From: Streptomyces sp. GSL17-111
Lineage (GTDB): Bacteria; Actinomycetota; Actinomycetes; Streptomycetales; Streptomycetaceae
Reading direction: 5' to 3'
DNA length: 64,000 bases
Assembly (NCBI RefSeq): GCF_037911585.1
Contig: NZ_JBAJNS010000001.1
Coordinates: 748,001-812,000, forward strand
In this document: in pieces, positions 55,655 through 64,000 of the stretch
How the letters are laid out: each line of letters opens with the position of its first letter
Position numbering within the stretch: position 1 is the stretch's first letter
Made by a program: the position numbers and the translations under genes
Notes under the pieces: generated by a model
What the model was told of the DNA's origin: nothing
What the model saw: only the letters and a program-made list of their open reading frames with translations
Database searches by the model: none

Positions 55655-55954
55655 GAGCGCTGAGTCCTTTGCGGGTATCGAGTGCGGCGGTTCGGGTGCT
55701 GAGACGGCTCAACCGGGCGTCTCTGGCGCCCTGGTGGGTGAATTCTGCCTCGAATAGGGTCCGCAAGTCCATCGAACTAGTTTTCTTTCTTTGGGAGTTG
55801 AGCTCGCAATATTGCGAGACTCCGATTCAAAGGTGCATGATTTTCTCGGATGCCCGACCAACTGGCAGACAGCCAGTGGCGTCCGTTCTGAGCGCGCTCA
55901 CTTCTCCTGAATCCCACGCGAATCCAGAAGTCAGTTCGAAAAACCGGGAGATCC
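55655..55954. other. Divergent intergenic region of the HTH cassette
   Basis: 300 bases between the divergent HTH gene and the small plus-strand gene; A/T-rich around 55775-55850 and presumably holding both promoters, plus the palindrome at 55803-55818. No gene is seen in it. Confidence 0.5.
55803..55818. promoter_or_regulatory. Perfect 16-bp palindrome, candidate operator
   Basis: CTCGCAATATTGCGAG, a perfect inverted repeat in the A/T-rich part of the divergent gap. Position suits autoregulation by the adjacent XRE/DUF5753 protein, but binding is inferred only from position and symmetry. Confidence 0.45.
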
Positions 55955-56332
55955 ATGAACCCCGTCCAACCTCGAACGCAGCCACCCTTCCCCGTGGCCG
56001 AAGTGCACAGTGACGCATCGCTGGCCCTTCTTCTCGCCCACTTCGGCCGAGCGCACGGCGAACTGATCGACACGTTGCGGCGTCGACTCTGCACGTACGT
56101 GCACGCGCTGGCGCCTGCCGCCCTTGCCTGGAGTGCCGGTCACCCGGGGGCGACGGAGCAGGAACGGCACGCCGCGATTGTGCGGAAAGCCGTTGCCCTG
56201 GCCCGTGCCGACGGCGGGACCGACCCCGACCCCGCACACTCCCTACGGCTCTTGGCGAAGGCCGCCGACACGGTTGCCCGGATGGCGGCCGCTGGAGCCA
56301 GGACCGCATCGGGGGAGCACAACGGATGCTGA
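55955..56332 (+). CDS. Small helical protein of the HTH/DUF397 neighbourhood, unknown
   Basis: 125 residues from ATG 55955, with GGGAGA upstream. Alpha-helical throughout (LALLLAHFGRAHGELIDTLRR, then Ala-rich helices), no cysteine cluster and no known catalytic motif. Divergent from the Scr1-type regulator and overlapping a second small gene. Comparable small genes often lie opposite such regulators in Streptomyces; no function is known to me. Confidence 0.6.
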   Translation: MNPVQPRTQPPFPVAEVHSDASLALLLAHFGRAHGELIDTLRRRLCTYVHALAPAALAWSAGHPGATEQERHAAIVRKAVALARADGGTDPDPAHSLRLLAKAADTVARMAAAGARTASGEHNGC

Positions 56333-56505
56333 TTCCACACCTACAGGACCAGAACGCGGACCGGCCCGAGCCGGTGAGCGGCTGTATCACCTGCGCACAT
56401 CTGGCCCGCTGCCGGGAACGGGCCTACGCGATGGGCGACGGATCGGCTGTGTCGGATGCAAATGTGCGCATGCGCCGACACCAACGCAGCGAGCACGAGG
56501 AGTAG
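56326..56505 (+). CDS. Small cysteine-containing protein, 59 residues, unknown
   Basis: ATG 56326 overlaps the stop of the preceding gene (ATGCTGA), so it is probably translated by coupling. The product has CITCAHLARC, a CxxC...C arrangement that could bind metal, and a polar C-terminal tail (RMRRHQRSEHEE). Stop at 56503-56505. It converges with drmMI, 56 bases away. The overlap and composition support a real gene; the family is unknown to me. Confidence 0.55.
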   Translation: MLIPHLQDQNADRPEPVSGCITCAHLARCRERAYAMGDGSAVSDANVRMRRHQRSEHEE

Positions 56506-56561
56506 AGGCAAGCGGCCCACCGGAAGCGGCGGGCCACCGGCCCCCGTGCGGCGCTGTGCGG

Positions 56562-59500
56562 TCAGAACAAGGCGTCGTCGGGTGGGAAGAGTCCGTCGTC
56601 GAAGCCGGAGGGAGTGGTCGCGCTACGGCCACTCCCCTCAGCTTTCCGACGGCGGGCCTCAGCCGAGGGCGGGGGCATGTCGGGGTGCTTCTTGGGCTTC
56701 TTGTGCAGGCCCAGGAACACCTCGTCTGCGTATGCCTGGTGATTGAGCTGACGCAGCCGGTCGATGATTTCGGTACGGGCGAGCAAGCCGATGGTGTAGC
56801 GCGTCCCCTGGTCGGTCTCGTGGAACCCGTGGTCGAGGGGATGAGTCTCGTGCGTGGGATCGGCAGGCGGGGTCTCGCCTGTCTCGTCCAAGAGATCGTG
56901 CCAACCGTAGGCAGCAACCGTCGCACGGTCGATCTCGACGTGAATACGCCGGAGTTCCGCGATGTCGTCGTCCTGGCAAGCCCGGTCGTGCACGAGATTG
57001 TAGGTGGCAGTCAGACCGACGTTGCGGCGGATCATCAACTCGCGGCGATAGTTGTCGAGTTGGGTACCTGCGGTGCGAAGCTCGCTTGTGAGCGGGGGGC
57101 GGACAAGAGTTTCGAAGACGTCCGTGGGGGTGTAGCGAAGATCACCCTTCATGGTTGAAGCCCGGTCAATGGCCCACCAGTAGTGGGGTGCACTGGAGAG
57201 CGCTGCCAAGAGAGCAGGATCGTCGGAGGCGAATACAACAGTTGCCTCACTGAAGACCTGCCCTGTCGGAACCATAACAGGCATGACAACTTTACTGACG
57301 CGCGTGATGACGATGCATTGCTCACGCCGCGCAATGGCGCCACGCATGTCCATAGCAGGTCGAGTGAACTGCCACCAAATCTCACGTCGCCGCTTGTCCT
57401 TGTTTGTCTCGCGCTCGGGGCGGACGTCACGTTCAACTTGCGCAATAGCCTTCTCGTACTCCTGCGCACGCTCCAGAGGCCAAGTCTGAAAATCGATCAC
57501 CCACCGGTCACTACTATGTGTAGGGCTTTGGTTCAGATCTTCACCGTTCACGTACGGGTACAGCACCTCGGCATACCGCTCGTCCTCGGCAATCCATGCA
57601 CGAGCCACAGCTTTGTCCAGTGTGAATCCCATCCCCAGAACGTATGACCCAATAAACGAGGCTCCGCTGTTCCGATCCAAGGATTCCACCCACGACGCCT
57701 CTCGCGTCGCAGGATTCAAGGAAGTCGAAATCCCATTCGAGACGATGATGTCACTCAGTACGAAATTTGCCCCTTGTCTAACTGGCGCTTTGGTGGACCA
57801 CACGGCACAGTACTCCAACACAGCAGAGCTCGATGGCCAAGGAGCGCTCTTAACTGCCCGTCGGATTGTTGCCCCCGCTGCGTCAAGTTGATCGAGACCA
57901 ACCTCCCGCGTATCGCCCTGAGCCAGGGTATTCGTAGCGATCAGCCCCGTCTGACCACCTCGATTCAGCGACCCATGTGCGCGCAATTCGAAGTACGCAG
58001 CAAGGTCTGCGCTCCCCCGCTTCCCGCTCGCAACGTAGTCCACCAGATACTCCCGGTACGCTTCTCCCATTGCCCCAGTGAGCTTCTGCCCACCCAAGAA
58101 CGGCGGGTTGCCCACGACGGCGTCGAACCCGCCTCGCTGCGTGAACACCTCCGGGAATACCAGCGGCCAGTGCACCGGCTGGCGCTCCATCCCGCCTTCC
58201 GGAAGTTCGCTGGCCAGCCATTCCGCCGCAGTCGCTCGCGCCTCGCGCACGATCTCCGAGTCCTCGTCCACGCCCTCGGCGACGATTTGGCCGGCGATCC
58301 AGGCCGCGCGGGGGAAGAGGTTGCGGAGACGTTCTCCGCCACCCGGCTCGTACCACTCCACGCGGCCGGAGGCGCACGTCGCCAGGGCCGCGCCCGCGAT
58401 GAGGTCGCCCACCAACCGCAGCCGAGCCGCATGCTCGTTGACGGTGGCCAGCCGGGCGCGCTTCTCCTCCAGGGCGGGCAGGTCCACGCCCTTGATCGCG
58501 GTGATGGCCAGCCGTTCCCGGGTCAGCTCCGCCACCCGGTGACGGGCGAGGTCCCCCAGCACGTCGTGCTGGCCCGTCGGGTTGAGGTGGATGCCCTCGA
58601 TCTGGTCCATCCGGGACACGCCCAGCAGGGAGTCGCCCGCCACCAGGCGGTCGTCCAGGAACGTGAACGGCCGCTCGGGGTCCATGGAGACCAGCCACAG
58701 TGACAGCTTGGCCATCTCCACCGCCATGGGGTTGATGTCCACCCCGTACAGGCAGTGCTCGATGACCTCCCGCCGGGCCTCGATGACGACCGGGTCCTGC
58801 TCGGCGTCAGCCGCGGTCACCGCGTCGACGGCGCGACCCGCGCGGTAGGCGATGGCCTCCGCCCGCTCCTCCGCTGCCCAGGCCTCGATGAGCCGGTCCC
58901 CCAGGTACCGGCAGGCGGCGACCAGGAACGCCGCCGAGCCCATCGCGATGTCGGCGACCTTCAGGTCAAGGACCTGCTCGGCGGACTTCAGACGCCACTC
59001 CCCCGTGTCCGCCGTCTGGAGCGGGCCCGGCTCGTACACCAGGGGCTCCAGCGCGTGCAGGACGACCTCCTCGGCCAGGAAGCGCGGGGTGTAGTGCGTG
59101 CCGGTGTTCTTCCGCAAGGGGGACTCGGTGACGTACAGCGAGCCGGCCGCGATGACCACCGGAAGGTCGCGCAGGTCTCGGCGGATGAGGCGGAAGAACG
59201 GCAGCAGGCGTTCGACGAGGGCCGCGTCCTTGCAGGCGGCGTTCAGCAGGCGCCGTGCCTCGGCGTCCTCCTCCGGCTTCAGCGGGTTCAGCAGCTTTTC
59301 CAGCTTGGCCGCGCTCGCCGGGGGCTTGGGGTCCTTGTACCGGGTGTGGATCTTCTGGGCGAGGGTCTTGGTGTCCTGGGAAGCTACCGCCAGGGACTCC
59401 AGGTCCCGCAGCGGAACCTCGTGTTCCAGCCCTGCCGGGCCGATGAGGCCGAGCATGGGCTCGACGGCCCGTTCGCCGTCGAAGGACAGCAGGCCCTCGT

Positions 59501-59735
59501 AGACGTAGCCGATCTGTTCCACGTCCAGCGCGCGGAAGCTCAGCGTCCGGGTCTCACGCTGTCGCCCGGTGCCGACGCTGACCTCCTGGACGGCCTGGAG
59601 CATGTGCAGCACCGTGCGGTCGTCGATGGCGAGCAGCGGGGTGCCCTGCTCCAGCCAGGGGTATTTGCGCGGGTCGAAGATGGACCCGTCGTACGCGGGC
59701 AGGCGCAGTTCGGGGTGGTCCACTCCCCCGTGCAC
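56562..59735 (-). CDS. drmMI: DISARM adenine methyltransferase DrmMI, catalytic C-terminal part (separated by an in-frame stop)
   Basis: 1057 residues from GTG 59735, the first usable start after the in-frame TAA at 59861-59859; the same frame is open back to that stop, and no ribosome site precedes the GTG. Contains the Eco57I-type N6-adenine methyltransferase core: NTGTHYTPRFLAEEV, SAM motif VADIAMGSAAFLVAA, then the catalytic VVGNPPFLGG (NPPF) near residue 923 of the joined protein. The stretch about 57150-57900, probably the target-recognition part, is visibly lower in G/C. The C-terminus has a short Pro/Lys/Arg-rich tail. DrmMI marks self DNA in class 1 DISARM. Joined with the next entry the gene would be 1437 residues plus the stop, the usual size. 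Confidence 0.85.
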   Translation of the reverse strand: MHGGVDHPELRLPAYDGSIFDPRKYPWLEQGTPLLAIDDRTVLHMLQAVQEVSVGTGRQRETRTLSFRALDVEQIGYVYEGLLSFDGERAVEPMLGLIGPAGLEHEVPLRDLESLAVASQDTKTLAQKIHTRYKDPKPPASAAKLEKLLNPLKPEEDAEARRLLNAACKDAALVERLLPFFRLIRRDLRDLPVVIAAGSLYVTESPLRKNTGTHYTPRFLAEEVVLHALEPLVYEPGPLQTADTGEWRLKSAEQVLDLKVADIAMGSAAFLVAACRYLGDRLIEAWAAEERAEAIAYRAGRAVDAVTAADAEQDPVVIEARREVIEHCLYGVDINPMAVEMAKLSLWLVSMDPERPFTFLDDRLVAGDSLLGVSRMDQIEGIHLNPTGQHDVLGDLARHRVAELTRERLAITAIKGVDLPALEEKRARLATVNEHAARLRLVGDLIAGAALATCASGRVEWYEPGGGERLRNLFPRAAWIAGQIVAEGVDEDSEIVREARATAAEWLASELPEGGMERQPVHWPLVFPEVFTQRGGFDAVVGNPPFLGGQKLTGAMGEAYREYLVDYVASGKRGSADLAAYFELRAHGSLNRGGQTGLIATNTLAQGDTREVGLDQLDAAGATIRRAVKSAPWPSSSAVLEYCAVWSTKAPVRQGANFVLSDIIVSNGISTSLNPATREASWVESLDRNSGASFIGSYVLGMGFTLDKAVARAWIAEDERYAEVLYPYVNGEDLNQSPTHSSDRWVIDFQTWPLERAQEYEKAIAQVERDVRPERETNKDKRRREIWWQFTRPAMDMRGAIARREQCIVITRVSKVVMPVMVPTGQVFSEATVVFASDDPALLAALSSAPHYWWAIDRASTMKGDLRYTPTDVFETLVRPPLTSELRTAGTQLDNYRRELMIRRNVGLTATYNLVHDRACQDDDIAELRRIHVEIDRATVAAYGWHDLLDETGETPPADPTHETHPLDHGFHETDQGTRYTIGLLARTEIIDRLRQLNHQAYADEVFLGLHKKPKKHPDMPPPSAEARRRKAEGSGRSATTPSGFDDGLFPPDDALF

Positions 59736-59858
59736 CGCGTGGAAGAGGGCGATGAGCCGGTGCCAGCCGGAGGTGGTGTGTTCCAGGGCGGTCTCGCCCT
59801 CCGTGTCCGCGCGGGCCTTGAGTTCGGTGCGCAGGAAGCGGGCGGAGTAGGAGGTGGC

Positions 59859-60878
59859 TTAGACCTCGTTGTCGGCGGGGAGCAGTCCGCGCTCCTCCGC
59901 GAAGAGCAGAAAGTCGACGCGCATCATCACCGCGACGGCGCCCCGGTAGACCTCCCCGGCGGGGACACCGGAGGCGTGGAGGCCGGGTGCGCCGCCCGCG
60001 ACGGCGCGGGCGTCGGCCCGGCCGATGGCGTCCACCAGCAGTTCGACGGCCTGGCGAACCTGTATCCCGAGGGCGTCCGTGACGTCCTCGCCCGCTTCCT
60101 GGCTCTTGCGCAGCAGGCCGACCAGCGTCTCCGGTTCGTCGTACTCGAAGAAGCGGCGGCGGCGCAGCAGGGAGACGAAGGCGCGGACGACGTTGCGTTC
60201 GGCGGCCTCGTTCCAGCCGATGGCGTCGAAGACGGCCGTCGTGGTGACGCCGCCGACCGGGGCCCAGACCAGGCACCACCAGCGGCCATCGGTGACCAGG
60301 CCGAGGGGAATGCCGTGGTGGCGCAGGAGGCGGGCGAGGCGGTCGGCCGGGCCGGCGGACCACTCGCCGCCGCCGGTCGCCCGCGCGGTGGGGACGGTGC
60401 CGGTGGGGACCGTCATGCCGAGGAGGCGGACGCGCTTGGCGGCGGACTCGGCGCCGGGTTCGGCGTCGAGGCGAGTGCCCGGTTCGGTGAGCGCGAAGTC
60501 GGGGCGGAGGCGGGTGTTGTGCTCGGGGACGTCCAGGGCGAGGCGGTCCAGGCCCCCGTCCGCCGGCTCCTCGTCCTCCTGCCGCAGGACGAGGGCGTCG
60601 CCCCACTCCAGCAGGGAGCGCAGGACGTGGGCGACCCACGCGTCGCGCCCGGCCACCGGGTCGGTCTGCCAATCCGCGTGATGGGCGCGCAGCCGGGTGC
60701 GGGCGTCCTTGTCCAGGGCGTCGAGCTGGGGCCAGGCCGTCAGGAGGACGGGCATGGTGAGGAAAGGGCCGGAGACCTCGGTGAGGTCCAGCCATTCCTG
60801 GTGCTGGGCGCGGCCGTCGAGTGCCTTGGCCTTGGCGGCGGCGAGGCCGGGTGAGGTGGACCGGTTGCGGCGGCTCAT
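59859..60878 (-). CDS. drmMI: DISARM methyltransferase DrmMI, N-terminal part ending at a premature stop
   Basis: 339 residues from ATG 60878, which overlaps the drmD stop (ATGA) and has AAGGAGG upstream. The frame ends ...FAEERGLLPADNEV and then TAA (59861-59859). Reading on in the same frame gives ATSYSARFLRTEL and continues without further stops to 56562. Relatives in this family read DNExY at this point, so a TAC to TAA change is the simplest explanation. The segment contains the N-terminal region (RPDFAL, DGRWWCLVW, EYDEPETL) found before the methyltransferase core in Eco57I-like enzymes. Either a real null mutation, a sequencing error, or a gene working as two pieces. Confidence 0.82.
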   Translation of the reverse strand: MSRRNRSTSPGLAAAKAKALDGRAQHQEWLDLTEVSGPFLTMPVLLTAWPQLDALDKDARTRLRAHHADWQTDPVAGRDAWVAHVLRSLLEWGDALVLRQEDEEPADGGLDRLALDVPEHNTRLRPDFALTEPGTRLDAEPGAESAAKRVRLLGMTVPTGTVPTARATGGGEWSAGPADRLARLLRHHGIPLGLVTDGRWWCLVWAPVGGVTTTAVFDAIGWNEAAERNVVRAFVSLLRRRRFFEYDEPETLVGLLRKSQEAGEDVTDALGIQVRQAVELLVDAIGRADARAVAGGAPGLHASGVPAGEVYRGAVAVMMRVDFLLFAEERGLLPADNEV

Positions 60879-63800
60879 CGGCGGGCCTCCTTGGCGGGGA
60901 TGACGAAGACGACGGCGACCGGGAAGAGGTGGGAGCCGGGGTCGCGGTAGCGAGCGGCGATCGCGGCGAGTTCGCGGTCGCGTTCGGTGGGCAGGCCGTC
61001 GAGCCGGCGCTGCCATCGGGCACGGTCGTCCTCGTACTGGCGGCGCTCGTGGGCGGTGAGTGCGCGGGGGTTGATGAGGGCGAGCTGTTCGCCCTCGTCC
61101 TCGCCTTCCTCGCGGAGCTTGGCTCGCAGGGTGGTCTCGAAGCGGTCGAGGGTCGCGGTGATGCGGCGCTCCTCCTCCCCGCGCCGGTCGCCGAGGGCCT
61201 TCTCCAGGGACGCACGGCGTTCTCGGGCGCGGGCCGCCAACGAGTCGTAGAGGGGCTGCTGGAGCTTCGGCCAGGCAGCGGCGAGTTGGGCGCGCAGGTG
61301 GCCTGCGGCCTCGGCACCCTCGGTGAGGGCGCGGGCGAGGGTGGCGGCCTGTTCGCGGACGGATTCCCAGCGGCGGAAGCGGCCGGTGTCCCCGAACCAG
61401 CCGCCGGCGTGCAGGATCTCCTCGTGCAGCCGGGTGCCGTCGGCGCCGACGAGCACGTAGCGGGCGTAGGCGGAGACGAGGGTCGTCTGGAGAGCGGGAT
61501 CGTCGGAGACGACAGCGGTGACGCGGTGGAGGCCGACGGTGTCGGCGTTCCAGACGGCGGCCGTCAGCAGACGGGTGGAGAGGGCGACGAGGGGGTGTTT
61601 GAGGTGGGCGAGCACCACGTCGTCGCGGCTCTCGGACGCGATCGCGGGGTCGAAGGTGATGGGGCGCTGCTCGTCGGGGCGCAGCCGGTGGGCCAGGCCG
61701 CGGGTGGCGCGTTCCCAGGTGCCGGACAGGGGTGGCACGCGGTAGAGGCCACCGTCGAAGTCCTCGTGGGGGTGGTCGGTGAGGGGCTGCTGGTGATCGA
61801 GGGCGAGGGCGGTGTCGACGGCCCGCTTGATCGTGGCGGGGGTGAGGCCGAGGGTGGTGACGGTCTCGTCGTACTGCTCGGCGAGGCGGCGGGCCTGGGC
61901 GGTGACGTTCTGCTCGGGGGCGACCTCGCCCCCGGTCCTGCGGCCCTTGATCTGCCGGGGCCGGGCGTGCTCGACGTCGACGGGCGTGGTGTCGCCCGTC
62001 ATGCGACGCTGCACGGCGTCGGCGAGGACGGCGTTGACGGAGCCGAGGTCGGCCTCCATGCGAGCGACCTTGCGAGCGACGCGGGAGAGGAACTCCAGGT
62101 CGGCCTCGTAGGAGCCGGGGGTGGCGTGCTGCCAGCCGGAGCCGATGAAGTGGGTGATCTCGGGGTCGGCGCGCTGGCCCCAGCGGTCGATGCGGCCGAT
62201 GCGCTGTTCGAGCTTGTTGGGGTTGAAGGGGATGTCGTAGTTGACGAGCCGGTGGCAGTGGTTCTGGAGGTCGATGCCCTCCCCGGCGGCGTCGGTGGCG
62301 AGGAGGATGCGGAGTTTGCCTTCCTCGGTGGCGGGGTCGGCCTGGAAGGCGAGGCGGATGTGCTCGCGTTCCTCGGTGCTCAGGCCGCCGTGCAGTACGG
62401 CGACGCGGCCGTCGTCGGTGAGCCGCTCCTGGCGCAGGAGGTCCAGCAGCCACCGCTGGGTGTCGCGGTACTCGGTGAAGACGACGACGCGCTCGTTGAG
62501 CCACAGGCCGCCGGGGGAGGCGAGGCAGACGGCCTTGAGAAGGTCGATGAGAGCCTGGGCCTTGGAGTCGGCGGCGGCCTCGTGGGTGAGGGCCCAGCTC
62601 TCCATGCGGGCCAGGAGGTCGAGTTCCTCACCGTCCTCGGTCGGGGTGAGGCTCGTGGAGCGGGTGAGGGCGTCGTCCTCGGCGTCGGCGAGTCCGAGGT
62701 CGTCGAGGTCGCCGACGGTGTCGGTGTAGTCCTCCAGCCACTCGGGGACGTCGTCGGCTGCGGTACGGGCGCGGCCTCCGGTGTCGTCCAGGTGGGAGAG
62801 GTAGACGCGGACGGTGTGGAGGAAGGCGGCCGGTGAGGAGAAGAGGCGCTTCTTCAGCAGAAGGGTCACCAGGTCGGCGGCGCGGCGTCCGCCGCGGGCG
62901 CGCGGGGTGAGCTTGGTGCGCCGTAGATCGGCGAAGGAGGACAGCAGGCCGTGCACCTCGCGCTCGGTCTCGGTGTACTCGACCTCGACGGTGTGGGTGG
63001 TGCGCGTGCGGAAGCGCGGGGTGCCGTCGGGGTGGGTGACGGAGGATTTCAGGCGGCGGACGACGGTGTCGGCGAGGGCTTCCCTTCCGGGTTCGACGCC
63101 CCGCGCGAACTTCTGGTCGTCGATGAGTTCGAGCAGCGCGGTGTAGGACTCGGGGTAGCCGTTGTGCGGGGTGGCCGACAGGAAGAGCCGGTGCTCGAAG
63201 TGGGGCGCGAGGCGGCGGATCAGCTTGGTCTGCTGCGAGTCGACCGCGTAGACCTGCTTGGGGGCGGCGGGTGCGACGTGGTGGGCCTCGTCCAGGACGA
63301 GCAGGTCGAAGAAGCGGCTTACGCGTCCGGCCTTCTCGTCGTGTGGGGGTCCGCCGGCGTGGGTGGAGCCGGTGGGGATCACCTCGTCGAGGAGGCGCTG
63401 GGCCTTGGTGCCGCGCAGCCAGGGCAGGGAGACGATGGTCAGCGGGTGAACGCGGAAGGGGTTGGCCGCGGTGCCGTGAGTGCGGCGCAGCCGGGCGCAG
63501 TGCTCGGAGTCGACGATGGTGAAGTCCAGGCCGAACTTGTCATGAAGCTCGTCGCGCCACTTGAGGGTGAGGCCGGCGGGGCAGACGACCATGACGCGGC
63601 GGGCTCGGCCGCGCAGCAGCAGCTCCTGGACGACGAGCCCGGCCTCGATGGTCTTGCCGAGGCCGACGTCGTCGGCGAGGAGCAGGTTGACGCGGGGGGC
63701 GCCGACGGCACGGGAGACGGGTTCGAGCTGGTAGGGCTCGATGGCGACGCCCGAGCGGAACGGTGCTTGGAGGGTCTTGACGTCGGCGGAGGCGACGGCG

Positions 63801-64000
63801 GACCAGCGGACGGCGTCCAGGAACGCTGCCAGGCGCTCGGGAGGGTCGTAGGTGCCGGTGGCGGCGTCGGGGAGGGAACCCGCGGGCAGCACGCGGCGGC
63901 CAGGCTCAACCTCCCAGATGACGGACAGGGTGTCGCCGAAGCGGCCGTCGGCTACGGACTGGAGGTGGACCAGCGTGGCCGGACGCCCGCCGTCGGCCGG
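60875..64000 (-). CDS. drmD: DISARM protein DrmD, SNF2-like helicase (5' end outside window)
   Basis: At least 1041 residues; the frame is open to base 64000, so the start lies beyond the window (an internal GTG at 63892 is not the start, since WEVEPGRR and more precede it in frame). SNF2/SF2 motifs: LLADDVGLGKTIEAG (Walker A), LLVLDEAHHVAP (DEAH), FLSATPHNG (motif III), then the second RecA domain with VFTEYRDTQRW, LLATDAAGEGIDLQ and QRIGRIDRWGQ (motif VI). A long C-terminal helical region follows (EEERRITATLDRFETTL). DrmD with DrmMI defines class 1 DISARM. The stop overlaps the drmMI start by four bases. Confidence 0.9.
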   Translation of the reverse strand, partial: PADGGRPATLVHLQSVADGRFGDTLSVIWEVEPGRRVLPAGSLPDAATGTYDPPERLAAFLDAVRWSAVASADVKTLQAPFRSGVAIEPYQLEPVSRAVGAPRVNLLLADDVGLGKTIEAGLVVQELLLRGRARRVMVVCPAGLTLKWRDELHDKFGLDFTIVDSEHCARLRRTHGTAANPFRVHPLTIVSLPWLRGTKAQRLLDEVIPTGSTHAGGPPHDEKAGRVSRFFDLLVLDEAHHVAPAAPKQVYAVDSQQTKLIRRLAPHFEHRLFLSATPHNGYPESYTALLELIDDQKFARGVEPGREALADTVVRRLKSSVTHPDGTPRFRTRTTHTVEVEYTETEREVHGLLSSFADLRRTKLTPRARGGRRAADLVTLLLKKRLFSSPAAFLHTVRVYLSHLDDTGGRARTAADDVPEWLEDYTDTVGDLDDLGLADAEDDALTRSTSLTPTEDGEELDLLARMESWALTHEAAADSKAQALIDLLKAVCLASPGGLWLNERVVVFTEYRDTQRWLLDLLRQERLTDDGRVAVLHGGLSTEEREHIRLAFQADPATEEGKLRILLATDAAGEGIDLQNHCHRLVNYDIPFNPNKLEQRIGRIDRWGQRADPEITHFIGSGWQHATPGSYEADLEFLSRVARKVARMEADLGSVNAVLADAVQRRMTGDTTPVDVEHARPRQIKGRRTGGEVAPEQNVTAQARRLAEQYDETVTTLGLTPATIKRAVDTALALDHQQPLTDHPHEDFDGGLYRVPPLSGTWERATRGLAHRLRPDEQRPITFDPAIASESRDDVVLAHLKHPLVALSTRLLTAAVWNADTVGLHRVTAVVSDDPALQTTLVSAYARYVLVGADGTRLHEEILHAGGWFGDTGRFRRWESVREQAATLARALTEGAEAAGHLRAQLAAAWPKLQQPLYDSLAARARERRASLEKALGDRRGEEERRITATLDRFETTLRAKLREEGEDEGEQLALINPRALTAHERRQYEDDRARWQRRLDGLPTERDRELAAIAARYRDPGSHLFPVAVVFVIPAKEARR

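Noticed and set aside
59855..59865. Programmed frameshift or selenocysteine/readthrough explanation for the drmMI stop
   Set aside because: The stop is TAA (not TGA), the frame is the same on both sides, and no slippery sequence or downstream structure was recognised; a point mutation or sequencing error is simpler.
59554..62504. Long minus-strand frames extending upstream of the drmMI start and overlapping drmD
   Set aside because: Only the part from ATG 60878 is coding in that frame; upstream residues are Arg/Pro-rich shadow of drmD, and the 59554-61317 frame is a shadow of both genes.

Overview
The window is high-GC actinomycete DNA, almost certainly Streptomyces: strong third-position G/C in real genes, modular type I polyketide synthases, a Scr1/DUF397 regulator pair, and Streptomyces-type IS5 and IS630 elements. 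It has three parts.

(1) 1-35369 (+): the right-hand part of a piericidin-type biosynthetic cluster. Five PKS genes carry, in order, module 3 (start cut off by the window edge), module 4, module 5 (the only one with an ER), module 6, and a bimodular terminal protein (modules 7 and 8 plus TE) with no reductive domains. Domain content and AT signatures match the carbon skeleton of piericidin A1 position by position. They are followed by the tailoring set expected for that pathway: methyltransferase (pieB1), SRPBCC protein (pieC), asparagine-synthetase-like amidotransferase (pieD), UbiG-like methyltransferase (pieB2) and FAD hydroxylase (pieE). The inferred logic is that the PKS makes a beta,delta-diketo acid, PieC/PieD turn it into a pyridone, PieE hydroxylates the ring, and PieB1/PieB2 O-methylate it. 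Gaps are short or genes overlap, so this looks like one transcription unit, closed by a perfect hairpin at 35399-35438. The most unusual points are a degenerate AT in module 4 without any catalytic motif, an ACP in module 7 with GFVS instead of GxDS, and near-identical 'cassette' AT domains in modules 3, 5 and 7.

(2) 35439-37930: a junction made of a decayed IS5-family element and an IS630-family element lying end to end and sharing one TA target duplication, followed by a small two-helix membrane protein gene.

(3) 37939-64000: a defence island built on a class 1 DISARM system on the minus strand: drmD (runs off the window), drmMI, then later drmA, drmB and drmC with 4-base overlaps. The drmMI methyltransferase frame is interrupted by an in-frame TAA at 59861-59859. 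Between drmMI and drmA lie about 12 kb of other genes: a small plus-strand gene pair, a Scr1-type HTH/DUF397 cassette, a DUF3825-like protein, a GmrSD-like (DUF262/DUF1524) protein fused to an alkyltransferase-like DNA-binding domain, and a 1749-residue SF1 helicase-nuclease with a GreA/GreB-C-like tail. No rRNA, tRNA or CRISPR array was seen. Protein family calls come from motif recognition by eye; no database search was run.
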